From NCBI RefSeq assembly GCF_004103695.1, contig NZ_CP035280.1, positions 2,170,001 through 2,234,000 of the forward strand: a stretch of 64,000 nt of DNA. The letters run 5' to 3'. The position numbers were made by a program, and so were the translations under genes. Below are positions 27,071 to 35,369 of this stretch, piece after piece (within the stretch, counting starts at the first letter, position 1; every line of letters begins with the position of its first letter). The stretch comes from Clostridium sp. JN-9 (GTDB lineage Bacteria > Bacillota > Clostridia > Clostridiales > Clostridiaceae). The notes beneath the pieces are model-generated. The model was not told the origin of the DNA. It was given only the letters and a program-made list of their open reading frames with translations, and searched no databases.

Positions 27071-28441
27071 TTACAGTTTAAATTTAGTATTCAATTGAAT
27101 CATTGACCTTATTATCTCTCTATAAAAAACTTCACATAAATAAGAATAATCACCATTCAGATCTGCTTCTTTTAAAGCTTCATAGTAATAATCTTTATTA
27201 TCATATTTTAGGTAAACAGGAGGTAATCCTTTAATCTTAAATAGCCAATTTAACATAACCCTAGAACATCTGCCGTTTCCGTCAATAAATGGATGAATTA
27301 CAGTTATTCTATGATGGATTTTTACAGCTTCTTCTATATATTCTGCGATAGACATATCATTCATTTTATTTATTAATTTCTTTAACTTTTCTTCTAGTTT
27401 TAACAACTCATTAATTATATTATTATAGTCAACTGTTTCAAATTTTGCTTCTGTAACAAAATTGTTTGAGTTTCTTATTTTCCCAGCTGCTTCTGGGTAT
27501 GGTGCAAATTGAAAAAGCATAGTATGTAGCTTTAAAAGTTTAAAGATGCTAATTGGTTCTTCTGTTTCTAGTAAGAAATCATACATGGATGCATGTCCAA
27601 CAACTTCAATTATATCTTTGTATTCAGATTTGCAATATACACTGTTTTGCTTATAAATTCTAATATCTGTTAGAATTTCAGCAACATCTTCTTTATCAAT
27701 ATTTACCCCTTCAAGTCTATTTTCATTATAAATAAAGTCATTCTTGAATTTATACCAAACAGCCTTACTTTCATTGTTGTAAAAATAATCGTAGGAATTT
27801 ATTATATTTTTTAATAATGATGAATCATATTTCTTAAAACCTAGTTCAATTCTCTTTTTATCAGGTTTAAATTTATTTATTCGCTTTTTTAGCCTTAAAG
27901 GTTCTATGTTTCCTTCAATTTTATTAAGCTTATAGGCTATATTAAATACACATGCTTCAAAACTTACGCCAAAGTAATCAGCAATATAAATAATATTTTC
28001 AAAATTTATGTACCCATTATTTTCAAATTTACCTACCTGTTTTTTTAATTCTTCTGTTGGCATTAATAATTCACTAGCAAATTTATCCGCATACTTTTCA
28101 ATAGGGTTTTTTTCTCTTCCATCAATTGGACATATAGAACTTTCATTTTTATCTTTTATATGATGGCATAGTTCATGTGCGGCTGTAAATCTTTGCCTTG
28201 TTACTGGTCTATTGTTGTTTATACCTACAATAGCTATATCATCCTCGTCCTCAGGAACAATATAAATACCTTCTAAATCCCTAAAATCCCTGAATTGATA
28301 GACTATATTCATCTGTTTTAAAATATCAAAAGGATCTATTGGATAAGAAGGTATTTTTTGAGAAAAATATATTTCTAAAACCCTTTTCGCAAGAATTTCC
28401 GGCTTATAGAAATAATCTGATAAATCTATACTACTAAACAT
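27071..28441 (-). CDS. ImmA/IrrE metallopeptidase fused to a Fic domain
   Basis: The 456-residue protein joins two domains. Residues about 50-170 are an ImmA/IrrE-type zinc peptidase with HELCH at 89-93. Residues about 225-450 are a Fic AMP-transferase domain with the full catalytic loop HPFIDGNGRCSR at 383-394. A segment NENRLEGV near 240 resembles the Fic inhibitory helix motif (S/TxxxE(G/N)) with the first residue changed. Its ATG overlaps the stop of the XRE gene by 8 bases. In known systems ImmA-type peptidases cut a partner XRE repressor and Fic enzymes modify target proteins, so this looks like a repressor-controlled Fic toxin or stress module. Confidence 0.88.
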   Translation of the reverse strand: MFSSIDLSDYFYKPEILAKRVLEIYFSQKIPSYPIDPFDILKQMNIVYQFRDFRDLEGIYIVPEDEDDIAIVGINNNRPVTRQRFTAAHELCHHIKDKNESSICPIDGREKNPIEKYADKFASELLMPTEELKKQVGKFENNGYINFENIIYIADYFGVSFEACVFNIAYKLNKIEGNIEPLRLKKRINKFKPDKKRIELGFKKYDSSLLKNIINSYDYFYNNESKAVWYKFKNDFIYNENRLEGVNIDKEDVAEILTDIRIYKQNSVYCKSEYKDIIEVVGHASMYDFLLETEEPISIFKLLKLHTMLFQFAPYPEAAGKIRNSNNFVTEAKFETVDYNNIINELLKLEEKLKKLINKMNDMSIAEYIEEAVKIHHRITVIHPFIDGNGRCSRVMLNWLFKIKGLPPVYLKYDNKDYYYEALKEADLNGDYSYLCEVFYREIIRSMIQLNTKFKL

Positions 28442-28763
28442 TTGTTGTAAGTCTCTCTTTTATTTTTCTCTTGAATTCAATTAGATTCATTATTTCTTCT
28501 TTATCTATATCTGAAAGGCTAGAAAATGCTCTTGCAAACATTTTAGTTTCTTTGGTATTGTCCTGATCATAAACTAATTCATCTAAGGTTACTCCATATA
28601 ATTCAGCGAATTGCTTTAATTCATCTGCTGTTACTTTTCTACTTCCCGTTTCGATAGCCGTTATAGTTGTTCTATGCACTTTCATTACACAGGCAACATA
28701 TTCTTGTGAAAGTCCTAAGTTTTTTCTAGCTTGTTTGAGCCTTTCATTTAACTTATTTGACAT
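28434..28763 (-). CDS. XRE-family regulator, partner of the ImmA-Fic protein
   Basis: The protein has a compact XRE helix-turn-helix, LKQARKNLGLSQEYVACVMKVHRTTITAIETGSRKVT, and a C-terminal helical part ending LIEFKRKIKERL. ATG 28763 has AAAGGAAG at good distance; the GTG at 28772 is too close to that site. At 109 residues it is the size of ImmR-like repressors. It is the first gene of the two-gene unit and probably represses it; cleavage by the ImmA domain of the partner would relieve repression. Confidence 0.85.
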   Translation of the reverse strand: MSNKLNERLKQARKNLGLSQEYVACVMKVHRTTITAIETGSRKVTADELKQFAELYGVTLDELVYDQDNTKETKMFARAFSSLSDIDKEEIMNLIEFKRKIKERLTTNV

Positions 28764-28902
28764 GCTATCCACTTCCTTTCACTATTATTATATGCAATTC
28801 GGATTGTTTTCGCAACAAGAATTGTTAGATATTATAACATTTTTATTATTACCATTTTATTAATATTTATGCAATGTTCATATAATTCCAAGCTGTTCCT
28901 TT

Positions 28903-29999
28903 TCAAAAATTGTCAAATAAAAATATAAATTTATCTACCAATCCTTTTTTCATCTCATCCTTCAATGCTGGTCTTCTTCTGTTAACATTTATCAAATTAT
29001 CATAATAAGTATTAAATTCTTCCGATTGTTTTAAGAGTGTTAATGTATCTTTAATAACACTGCAATAATAGGCTGCTTTTTCATACCTTGTTCTTTTTGC
29101 AGCCTCTATATGAAAACTAACCATTTCTTTAAGAAAATTTATTGCCGTTCTTAAATAGAATTCTCTTTTACTGTTATCTTCCTGCAGCCTTTTCAAATCA
29201 ACTATACCTTCTATATTCTCATCTTCAATATCTTTCATAAACTCCTTTAGATTAGCAGGTTCTGCTTTCTCATCTTTAAGTGCACGGTAAACCAATGCTC
29301 TTGCGCCATATTTCAAATAATCATATCTAGAATAGTCGGTAGCCCCCTCTATAAAGTTTTTAAGTTTTTCCATGAATCCCTTGTAAGATAAAATTCTTAT
29401 AAGTAAAGATGATGCATAATAGTCCTTTTTACCTCATCAAACCCGCTGTTATATCTTTCGTAAAAATTTTTAAGAAGCTCAAAAAACAAGTGCTGCGAAG
29501 TCCAGTCGCTTGAATCCTCCGCATTTTTTCTAATAATTTTTTCTATGCTTTCCAAATCATCTATATGTTCTAATATATGCACAGTGCATCTTTCACCGAA
29601 ACTAATTCATACTTCAAAGGCCTTATTTGTCATTTCCATTTTATCTTTGATACAATTTTTTATACAGATATAATACTGATCAAAAGCATCATTCCAGTCA
29701 ATTTCTATATAATTCTCAGGTGACTCTGTGCCTAGAATCTTTTCATCATAACTGGCTTTATAAATACATTCAAAAAGATGTTCAAAAGCATCAAAGGCAA
29801 TATCATAGTCACCATTTCTTGAATACATAACAGTCAGGTTAAAGTCTTTAGTAAAGATTTCAGCCCATTTGCAGCCATTAAAAACCTTTTCATTATAGCT
29901 GTCCCAATAGTCATTGTAGTCTGGTTGAATATAATAATCTCCGTTAAGGCAGCCTTTACAGAATTTCTTGACTTCTTTTAAGAAATTCTCTTCGCTCAT
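28903..29999 (-). pseudogene. Broken gene, probably the C-terminal part of a larger SWIM-type protein
   Basis: Three adjacent reading frames are parts of one gene. The first (29999-29607) ends with TGA at 29609-29607. The same frame then reads straight on (ISFGERCTVHILEHIDDLESIEKII) to 29397. Loss of one T in a CTTTTAC run explains the next break, since the third frame continues LIRILSYKGFMEKLKNFIEG to 28903. With one base restored the whole is 366 codons. The YLRTAINFLKEMVSFHIEAAKR and RRPALKDEMKK segments recall the C-terminus of clostridial SWIM zinc-finger proteins, but this is memory only; the zinc site is absent. Confidence 0.6.
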
Positions 30000-30126
30000 A
30001 TTTATTTCTCCAAAGTATGTAACTTATTTACATTAATTTATTTTGCCTTATCATCTATAATAGGAATAATTCCATTGCTTTCACACATATCACTCCATGT
30101 ACAAGTTTTTTATTTTAATATAACCC

Positions 30127-31332
30127 TCATGCTGTAATTTTATATCTTCCAATAAAATATAATCCAGTTAACAGCTCTAATAATGCACCGAAAATAAAAA
30201 TCCATTTCACTTCAATTAAATTAGCACAAATACCGCCTATTAGAATAGATACTACACCTACAGGTTGAACTATTGAATTAATAAAACCTGAAACACGCCC
30301 CAGTAAATTTCCCGGGGTTTCTTCCTGAATAACTGTTTGTAAAATGCTGCCGTTAAATGCACCAACCACTCCCATTCCTCCAAATATGAATAAAGTAATA
30401 GGAAAATACCTATTTAATGAAAAAGCTATAACTAACATACTATCAAAAACAAGAGAAACTGAAAGGAGCATTAACTTATTTCTATTTTTAAAACTTCCAA
30501 GTATTATTCCGCCAAATATTGTGCCAATACCTGCAAAGGAAAATAGAAGTCCAGTTCTTTTTGCCATCAGGATACTTCCACCTAAATATTTTTCTACAAA
30601 AATATATGTAAGCGGCGTCTGCATTGAAATAATAAAGTTGATAATTATGTCAATGAAAAACATATATTTTACATTCTCGTTATTCTTAATGAAATTCCAG
30701 CCATCAATTATATCTTTTTTTAAATTTGTTTCATTATATCTATTACTAATAAAATTAACCTTATTAATACTAAAAAAAATAGATATCATTGCTATAAATA
30801 TAAAGGATAACCCATCAAGAATAAAAGCTATAGTATCTCCAGTAAAACTAATTAAAATACCGGCAAATGCGTAACCAGCTATCATTATGATTCCACTTAT
30901 AGACATTTTAAGGCCATTAGCTTGAGTTAAATATTTTTTATCAACTAATAATGGCATTAAAGAAGTTTCAACTGGAATGTAAAAGGCTTGAATAATGCCA
31001 TTTATAAGAACAATAGAAAAAATAATAAGTTTATTATAAGTTAAAGCAAAAGTAAAAGAAGTAAAAGCAAAAATAATATTAATTATTATAAAGGCTGCTT
31101 TCTTATTAATCTTATCTACTACATTACCAGCTAACATACCAAAAATTAAAATGGGTATACTTTGAAGCATAAAAACCAAACTTACATTAAAATCATTTCC
31201 AGTAAGCCTCAGCACTTTATCAGATAATGCTATAGTCGTAAGTTTTGTCCCAATACCTGACACAAATATACCAATTAAATAAATAATCAAATTTGAATTT
31301 TTATATATACTTTTCATATGTTTAATAATCAT
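30127..31332 (-). CDS. MFS exporter (MFS_3/EntS-like)
   Basis: The protein has about 12 hydrophobic helices and typical motifs for the MFS_3 type: FVSGIGTKLTTIALSDKVLRLTG and FGMLAGNVVDKINKKAAFI near the front (the loop 2-3 motif GxxaDrxnrk), and PLLVDKKYLTQANGL after helix 4. It is likely a drug or small-molecule/siderophore exporter driven by protons. The open frame begins at 31374, but ATG 31332 or ATG 31317 is more sensible; ATG 31332 overlaps the stop of the upstream small membrane protein gene. The two look co-transcribed. Confidence 0.8.
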   Translation of the reverse strand: MIIKHMKSIYKNSNLIIYLIGIFVSGIGTKLTTIALSDKVLRLTGNDFNVSLVFMLQSIPILIFGMLAGNVVDKINKKAAFIIINIIFAFTSFTFALTYNKLIIFSIVLINGIIQAFYIPVETSLMPLLVDKKYLTQANGLKMSISGIIMIAGYAFAGILISFTGDTIAFILDGLSFIFIAMISIFFSINKVNFISNRYNETNLKKDIIDGWNFIKNNENVKYMFFIDIIINFIISMQTPLTYIFVEKYLGGSILMAKRTGLLFSFAGIGTIFGGIILGSFKNRNKLMLLSVSLVFDSMLVIAFSLNRYFPITLFIFGGMGVVGAFNGSILQTVIQEETPGNLLGRVSGFINSIVQPVGVVSILIGGICANLIEVKWIFIFGALLELLTGLYFIGRYKITA

Positions 31333-31702
31333 TATTCTTTTTTTCAAATGCCAAACTTCCAATAGTTGAACCAAAGGAAATAGCTATGGAACTAATAATT
31401 TTATCCGTCATTCTTAATTCACCTTTAGTTATGTAAATAAATAAAACAGTCAAGCCCCAGATAACAAAGGAACTAATGATAAATCTTAATATTATTTTTC
31501 TCACTATACTTCCTTTTAATTTTTTAATATTAAAAAATGCAGAGATTATAGACTTTACAAATAGTACCAATAAAAATACTAACCAACCTATTACAAATTG
31601 AAAAGCAAAAGGAAATTTAATATTTTTATAAACAATAAATAATACAATTACAGTCCAGATTGTACCTACAAAAAATAAAGCTTTTTTTATGTTAGTTCTC
31701 AT
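31322..31702 (-). CDS. Small membrane protein of unknown function
   Basis: The 126-residue protein has four predicted membrane segments, the first at residues 7-25. The second and third flank a short basic loop (NIKKLKGSIVRKIILR). It has a GGAGAAAA ribosome site. The gene overlaps the MFS exporter downstream and probably aids or is regulated with it. I do not recognise a family. Confidence 0.55.
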   Translation of the reverse strand: MRTNIKKALFFVGTIWTVIVLFIVYKNIKFPFAFQFVIGWLVFLLVLFVKSIISAFFNIKKLKGSIVRKIILRFIISSFVIWGLTVLFIYITKGELRMTDKIISSIAISFGSTIGSLAFEKKNNDY

Positions 31703-31888
31703 ATATTTTTTATTTTCTCCTTAATGTGATATCCATAGTATACCATGCAATTCGAGGAAGTTGTACTAAAAAAGCATCTATTTCTTCACTATTTCTTTTT
31801 TGCTTACTCATCTTAGTGTGGTGGACGCTAGATGCAGATACATATCATTGGCAAAACATACCTGTTAGAAATAATTCTGAGTTAAAAA

Positions 31889-31999
31889 TACTATATAGAT
31901 TTCAAAGTAAATCAGCTATTTAAGCTTCTCAAAAAACTGTAGAAGCATCAGTATTTTTGCTCGCTTAAATAGCGATTTACTAAATGAAATTATATAGTA
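31889..31999 (-). repeat. MITE-like palindromic element, copy B (most complete)
   Basis: The 111-bp element is bounded by TACTATATAG and TATATAGTA and has terminal inverted repeats of about 37 bp with small gaps: AGTAAATC(A)GCTATTTAAGC in one arm and its inverse in the other. A small hairpin lies in the middle. It is the inverse of copy A at 2783-2883 with about 95% identity and better-preserved ends. It has no reading frame. It sits between the small membrane protein gene and the silent hsdS cassette; nothing else is recognisable in the 31703-32116 gap. Confidence 0.7.
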
Positions 32000-32126
32000 A
32001 CCAAATTCTAATATATGGTTATACTAAGAAAATAGGTACATTATTCCAATTACTGATTTGCACCCATATTTAATTATTTCGGAAAGAATTAGACAGGCAA
32101 GATCTTATTTAAATGATTAGCTTATG

Positions 32127-32143
32127 CTTGGGAACAGCGTAAG
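32127..32143 (+). repeat. Recombination repeat, type 1, at the start of the silent cassette
   Basis: CTTGGGAACAGCGTAAG is found exactly here on the plus strand and in inverse at 35913-35929 and 36534-36550, at the same place in each recognition module. It encodes the WEQRK block. Its last nine bases, CAGCGTAAG, are shared with the type 2 repeat. Confidence 0.85.
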
Positions 32144-32662
32144 TATAGCAATGTATTTACAAATATACCACATAATACTTTAGCTAGATCTGAATTGAAT
32201 TACAATTCTGGTCTAGCTAAAAACGTACATTACGGGGATGTTCTAATCAAATTTGGAGAATTACTAGACGTCGAAAAAGATGAAATACCGTATATTACAG
32301 ATGGTGCTATGGTAAACAAATTCAGGTCATCAAAATTGAAAAATGGGGATGTAATTATTGCTGATGCAGCGGAAGATGAAACGGTTGGAAAGTGCACAGA
32401 ATTGGTAAATGTAGGCGAAGAAATAGTCATTTCTGGACTACATACAATTCCATGTAGACCAACATTATCTTTTGCATCAGGATACCTTGGATATTTTATG
32501 AATTCTTCTGCATATCATACTCAGCTTTTACGATTAATGCAAGGAACCAAGGTGTCATCTATTTCCAAATCAGCATTGCAAGATACAGTTATCTTTTACC
32601 CATTTGATATTGTAGAACAAAAGAAAATTAGTGAGCTTTTTCAACAGCTAAATAACCTTATC

Positions 32663-32680
32663 ACCCTTCATCAGCGTAAG
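32663..32680 (+). repeat. Recombination repeat, type 2, at the end of the silent cassette
   Basis: ACCCTTCATCAGCGTAAG is found here on the plus strand, in exact inverse at 36030-36047 and with one mismatch at 35422-35439. It encodes the end of LITLHQRK. With the type 1 repeat it brackets the silent recognition domain. Confidence 0.85.
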
Positions 32681-32717
32681 CAATTTTCCATAAATTAAAA
32701 GGAGGAATTAACATATA

Positions 32718-33644
32718 ATGTTAGAAAAAATAAAAGGGACTGATTTATTTTACCAATATTATGCACAATGGATTACAGTATACAAAGATGGTGCTATAAG
32801 AAAAGTAACTATGGATAAATATCTTATGACAGAAAAGTGGCTTGAAAAACTCATTCCAAACCTTATGATTTGCGATTTGAATCGTATAACTTACCAGCAA
32901 TTACTTAATGAATATGCTGCGTGGCATGAGCGTCAAACAACAATGGATTTTCATCATCAATTAAAAGCTGCAATTTTGGATGCAGTGGATGAAGGCCTAA
33001 TTGATAGGGATCCCACGCTAAAAGCAATAATCAAAGGAAAAACTCCAAAAAATAAAAAGACAAAGTACCTGAATCAGTTTGAGCTGCATACTCTATTAAG
33101 CAGTCTTGATTTAAAGTCTGAAGTAAGCTGGGATTGGCTTATACTATTAGTTGCAAAAACCGGGATGCGCTTTTCGGAAGCATTAGCACTTACCCCTAAA
33201 GATTTTGATTTTTCACATCAGATGCTTTCAATTAGTAAAACATGGGATTACAAAGGAAATGGCGGCTTTCTTCCAACAAAAAATCAATCCTCTGTACGAA
33301 AAGTACAAATAGACTGGCAAACAGTAATTCAGTTTTCTGAGTTACTAAAGGGATTGCCAGAAGATAAACCCATATTTACAGGAAACAAAGTATATAATTC
33401 AACTGTTAATGAAATATTAACAAGACACTGTAAGAATGCAAAAGTTCCAGTAATTTCAATTCACGGGTTACGCCATACGCATGCCTCTCTTTTGTTATTT
33501 GCTGGTGTATCAATTGCAAGTGTTGCAAGAAGGTTAGGGCATGCTAGTATGACAACAACCCAAAAAACCTATTTACATATTATTCAGGAACTTGAAAATA
33601 AGGATATAGATTTGGTTATGCGTTCATTGTCAGAATTAAGTTAA
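32718..33644 (+). CDS. Tyrosine recombinase linked to hsdS shuffling
   Basis: The 308-residue protein has the tyrosine recombinase fold: a SAM-like core-binding N-terminus (EKWLEKLIPNLMICDLNRIT) and a catalytic C-terminus with Arg in AKTGMRFSEALAL, the HGLRHTHASLLL box, ARRLGHASMTTTQ and the nucleophile Tyr in KTYLHII. It lies 20 bases after the silent hsdS cassette, behind AAGGAGG, and converges on hsdM. Recombinases at this position in other type I loci invert or swap hsdS modules, so that role is inferred here. A mobile-element integrase is the alternative, but no other phage or ICE genes are nearby. Confidence 0.9.
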   Translation: MLEKIKGTDLFYQYYAQWITVYKDGAIRKVTMDKYLMTEKWLEKLIPNLMICDLNRITYQQLLNEYAAWHERQTTMDFHHQLKAAILDAVDEGLIDRDPTLKAIIKGKTPKNKKTKYLNQFELHTLLSSLDLKSEVSWDWLILLVAKTGMRFSEALALTPKDFDFSHQMLSISKTWDYKGNGGFLPTKNQSSVRKVQIDWQTVIQFSELLKGLPEDKPIFTGNKVYNSTVNEILTRHCKNAKVPVISIHGLRHTHASLLLFAGVSIASVARRLGHASMTTTQKTYLHIIQELENKDIDLVMRSLSELS

Positions 33645-33747
33645 GAGAGAATTAGATTAACTAGTAACCATTATGGAAAATTGCCTCACGCTGTACCTGG
33701 AGCAAATGCGGGAAAGTGAATGTATCACTTTCCCACTGCCAACAAAT

Positions 33748-35337
33748 CTAATTTTTCACTCCCAAAATCTTCAATTGTTCATTAATTTCAGCTTCAAGTT
33801 CTGCGATTTCCTTATTATCTTGTTCTAACTGCTTATTTACCTCTCCCAAATCAATTGGAGTTTCTTCTTCAAAAGTATCAACATAACGTGGAATATTCAG
33901 GTTAAACTCATTTTCCCTAATTTCCTCAATTGATGCCACATGAGCATATTTATCAACATCTTTACGTTTCTTAAAAGTATTAATGATCTTATCTATATTT
34001 TCATTGTTTAAGTTATTTTGATTCTTACCCTTTTCAAAATCATTGCTTGCATCAATGAATAATATATCCTTGGTTTTACGATTCTTCTTAAATACCAAAA
34101 TGATTGTTGGTATACTTGTCCCATAAAATAAGTTAGCTGGCAAACCTATAACCGTGTCAAGATAATTTTTTTCAATGAGAGTTTGACGAATTTTACCTTC
34201 TGCTGCACCTCGAAACAGCACGCCATGAGGCAAAACAATAGCCATTGTACCAGTGTTATTTAAATGATATATACTGTGCAATATAAAGGCATAATCAGCT
34301 TTTGAGGCTGGTGCTAATTTTCCATAATCACTAAAACGTGGATCTTTTAATTTTGTTTCATCATTATCCCATTTTGCAGAATATGGTGGATTTGCAACTA
34401 CTGCATCAAAACTGCGTGGGTGATCAATGCCTTTTTCATCTGGTCCATCCGGCCAATCGTTTTCCAAAGTATCAGCATTATTCAGTGTCATATTATTATA
34501 AGGTACATCATGCATCATCAGGTTCATACGTGCCAGATTATAAGTTGTTGTATTCAGCTCCTGGCCAAAATACTTAATAGGAGTACCATTAGGCAGTTCT
34601 TGTCCAACAGTAAGCAGTAATGAACCTGAACCCATTGTGGGATCATATACATTGAAGAAATCATCTGATTTTTCTACACCGCTGGTGACTACTTTAGCTA
34701 AAATCTTACTTACCTGATGAGGCGTATAGAATTCGCCGCCTTTTTTACCGGCACTTGCAGCAAATTGACCAATTAAATATTCATAGATTTCACCTAGAAT
34801 ATCTTTTCCATCATCTCCCTTGTATTCAACTCCATCAACTAATTTAACCATATTGTTAAGCGATTTTGCACGTTCATTTGTAGAACTTCCAAGACGTGAA
34901 TCTCCCAAATTAATATCGTTGAATATACCACGAAAATCTTTCACTGCTTCTTTATTTAATTCTGCATTTTTATTAAAATTATCAAAAATGGTTTGGTAGT
35001 CACTAGGGATAACCTGTGCATCATTAATTTTATTAATCAAAGACTCCCATGTATCATTTGGTGCAATTGCATACCCAAGACTTGATGAAATATCTTGTAA
35101 ATAGTCATTTAAATCTTCACCTGCAGCTTGTTTTAGGTAAGCATCATTGATAGATCCCCCATCGAGAACATCAATAACATTACTTTCCACTAAATATTGC
35201 TCTTGATGTTCCGAAAGGTATCGATAAAACATGAATGCTAAGATATAGTTTTTGTACTCTGATGCATCCATTGTGCCACGCAGTTCATTCGCCATAGCCC
35301 AAAGTTTGCTGGTAATTTCTTGTGAATTATTACTCAT
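33748..35337 (-). CDS. hsdM: Type I restriction-modification methyltransferase subunit HsdM
   Basis: The 529-residue protein has the N-terminal HsdM helical domain (ITSKLWAMANELRGTMDASEYKN). The methyltransferase core follows: GEFYTPHQVSKILAKVV, the SAM-binding YDPTMGSGSLLLTVG and the catalytic VANPPYSAKWDND (NPPY, adenine-N6 type). The C-terminus is a coiled coil that would contact HsdS. It lies 32 bases after hsdS in the same transcript. It adds methyl groups to adenine at sites set by HsdS, and should be functional even though HsdR is disrupted. Confidence 0.96.
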   Translation of the reverse strand: MSNNSQEITSKLWAMANELRGTMDASEYKNYILAFMFYRYLSEHQEQYLVESNVIDVLDGGSINDAYLKQAAGEDLNDYLQDISSSLGYAIAPNDTWESLINKINDAQVIPSDYQTIFDNFNKNAELNKEAVKDFRGIFNDINLGDSRLGSSTNERAKSLNNMVKLVDGVEYKGDDGKDILGEIYEYLIGQFAASAGKKGGEFYTPHQVSKILAKVVTSGVEKSDDFFNVYDPTMGSGSLLLTVGQELPNGTPIKYFGQELNTTTYNLARMNLMMHDVPYNNMTLNNADTLENDWPDGPDEKGIDHPRSFDAVVANPPYSAKWDNDETKLKDPRFSDYGKLAPASKADYAFILHSIYHLNNTGTMAIVLPHGVLFRGAAEGKIRQTLIEKNYLDTVIGLPANLFYGTSIPTIILVFKKNRKTKDILFIDASNDFEKGKNQNNLNNENIDKIINTFKKRKDVDKYAHVASIEEIRENEFNLNIPRYVDTFEEETPIDLGEVNKQLEQDNKEIAELEAEINEQLKILGVKN

Positions 35338-35369
35338 TATTTTTATTTCCTTTCTTTTTTCAAATTATT

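Larger units (their letters stand above)
32117..32698 (+). pseudogene. hsdS: Silent (start-less) hsdS target-recognition cassette
   Basis: The frame opens right after TGA 32114-32116 and has no plausible initiation region. It reads LAYAWEQRKYSNVFTNIPHN, a complete target-recognition domain with IKFGELLDVEKDEIPYIT and RLMQGTKVSSISKSALQD, and ends ELFQQLNNLITLHQRKQFSIN. The WEQRK and LITLHQRK blocks are the same that bracket each recognition domain in the expressed hsdS gene, yet the domain between is different. It lies in the opposite orientation to hsdS and next to a recombinase, as in shufflon-like type I systems. It would become active only if moved into hsdS. Confidence 0.88.

Noticed and set aside
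31726-31923. 65-residue plus-strand frame
   Set aside because: No ribosome site and no family look; it runs into the MITE-like element and is probably not coding.
32718-33644. Prophage or ICE integrase
   Set aside because: No phage or conjugation genes nearby, and the gene sits directly beside the silent hsdS cassette with matching repeats.
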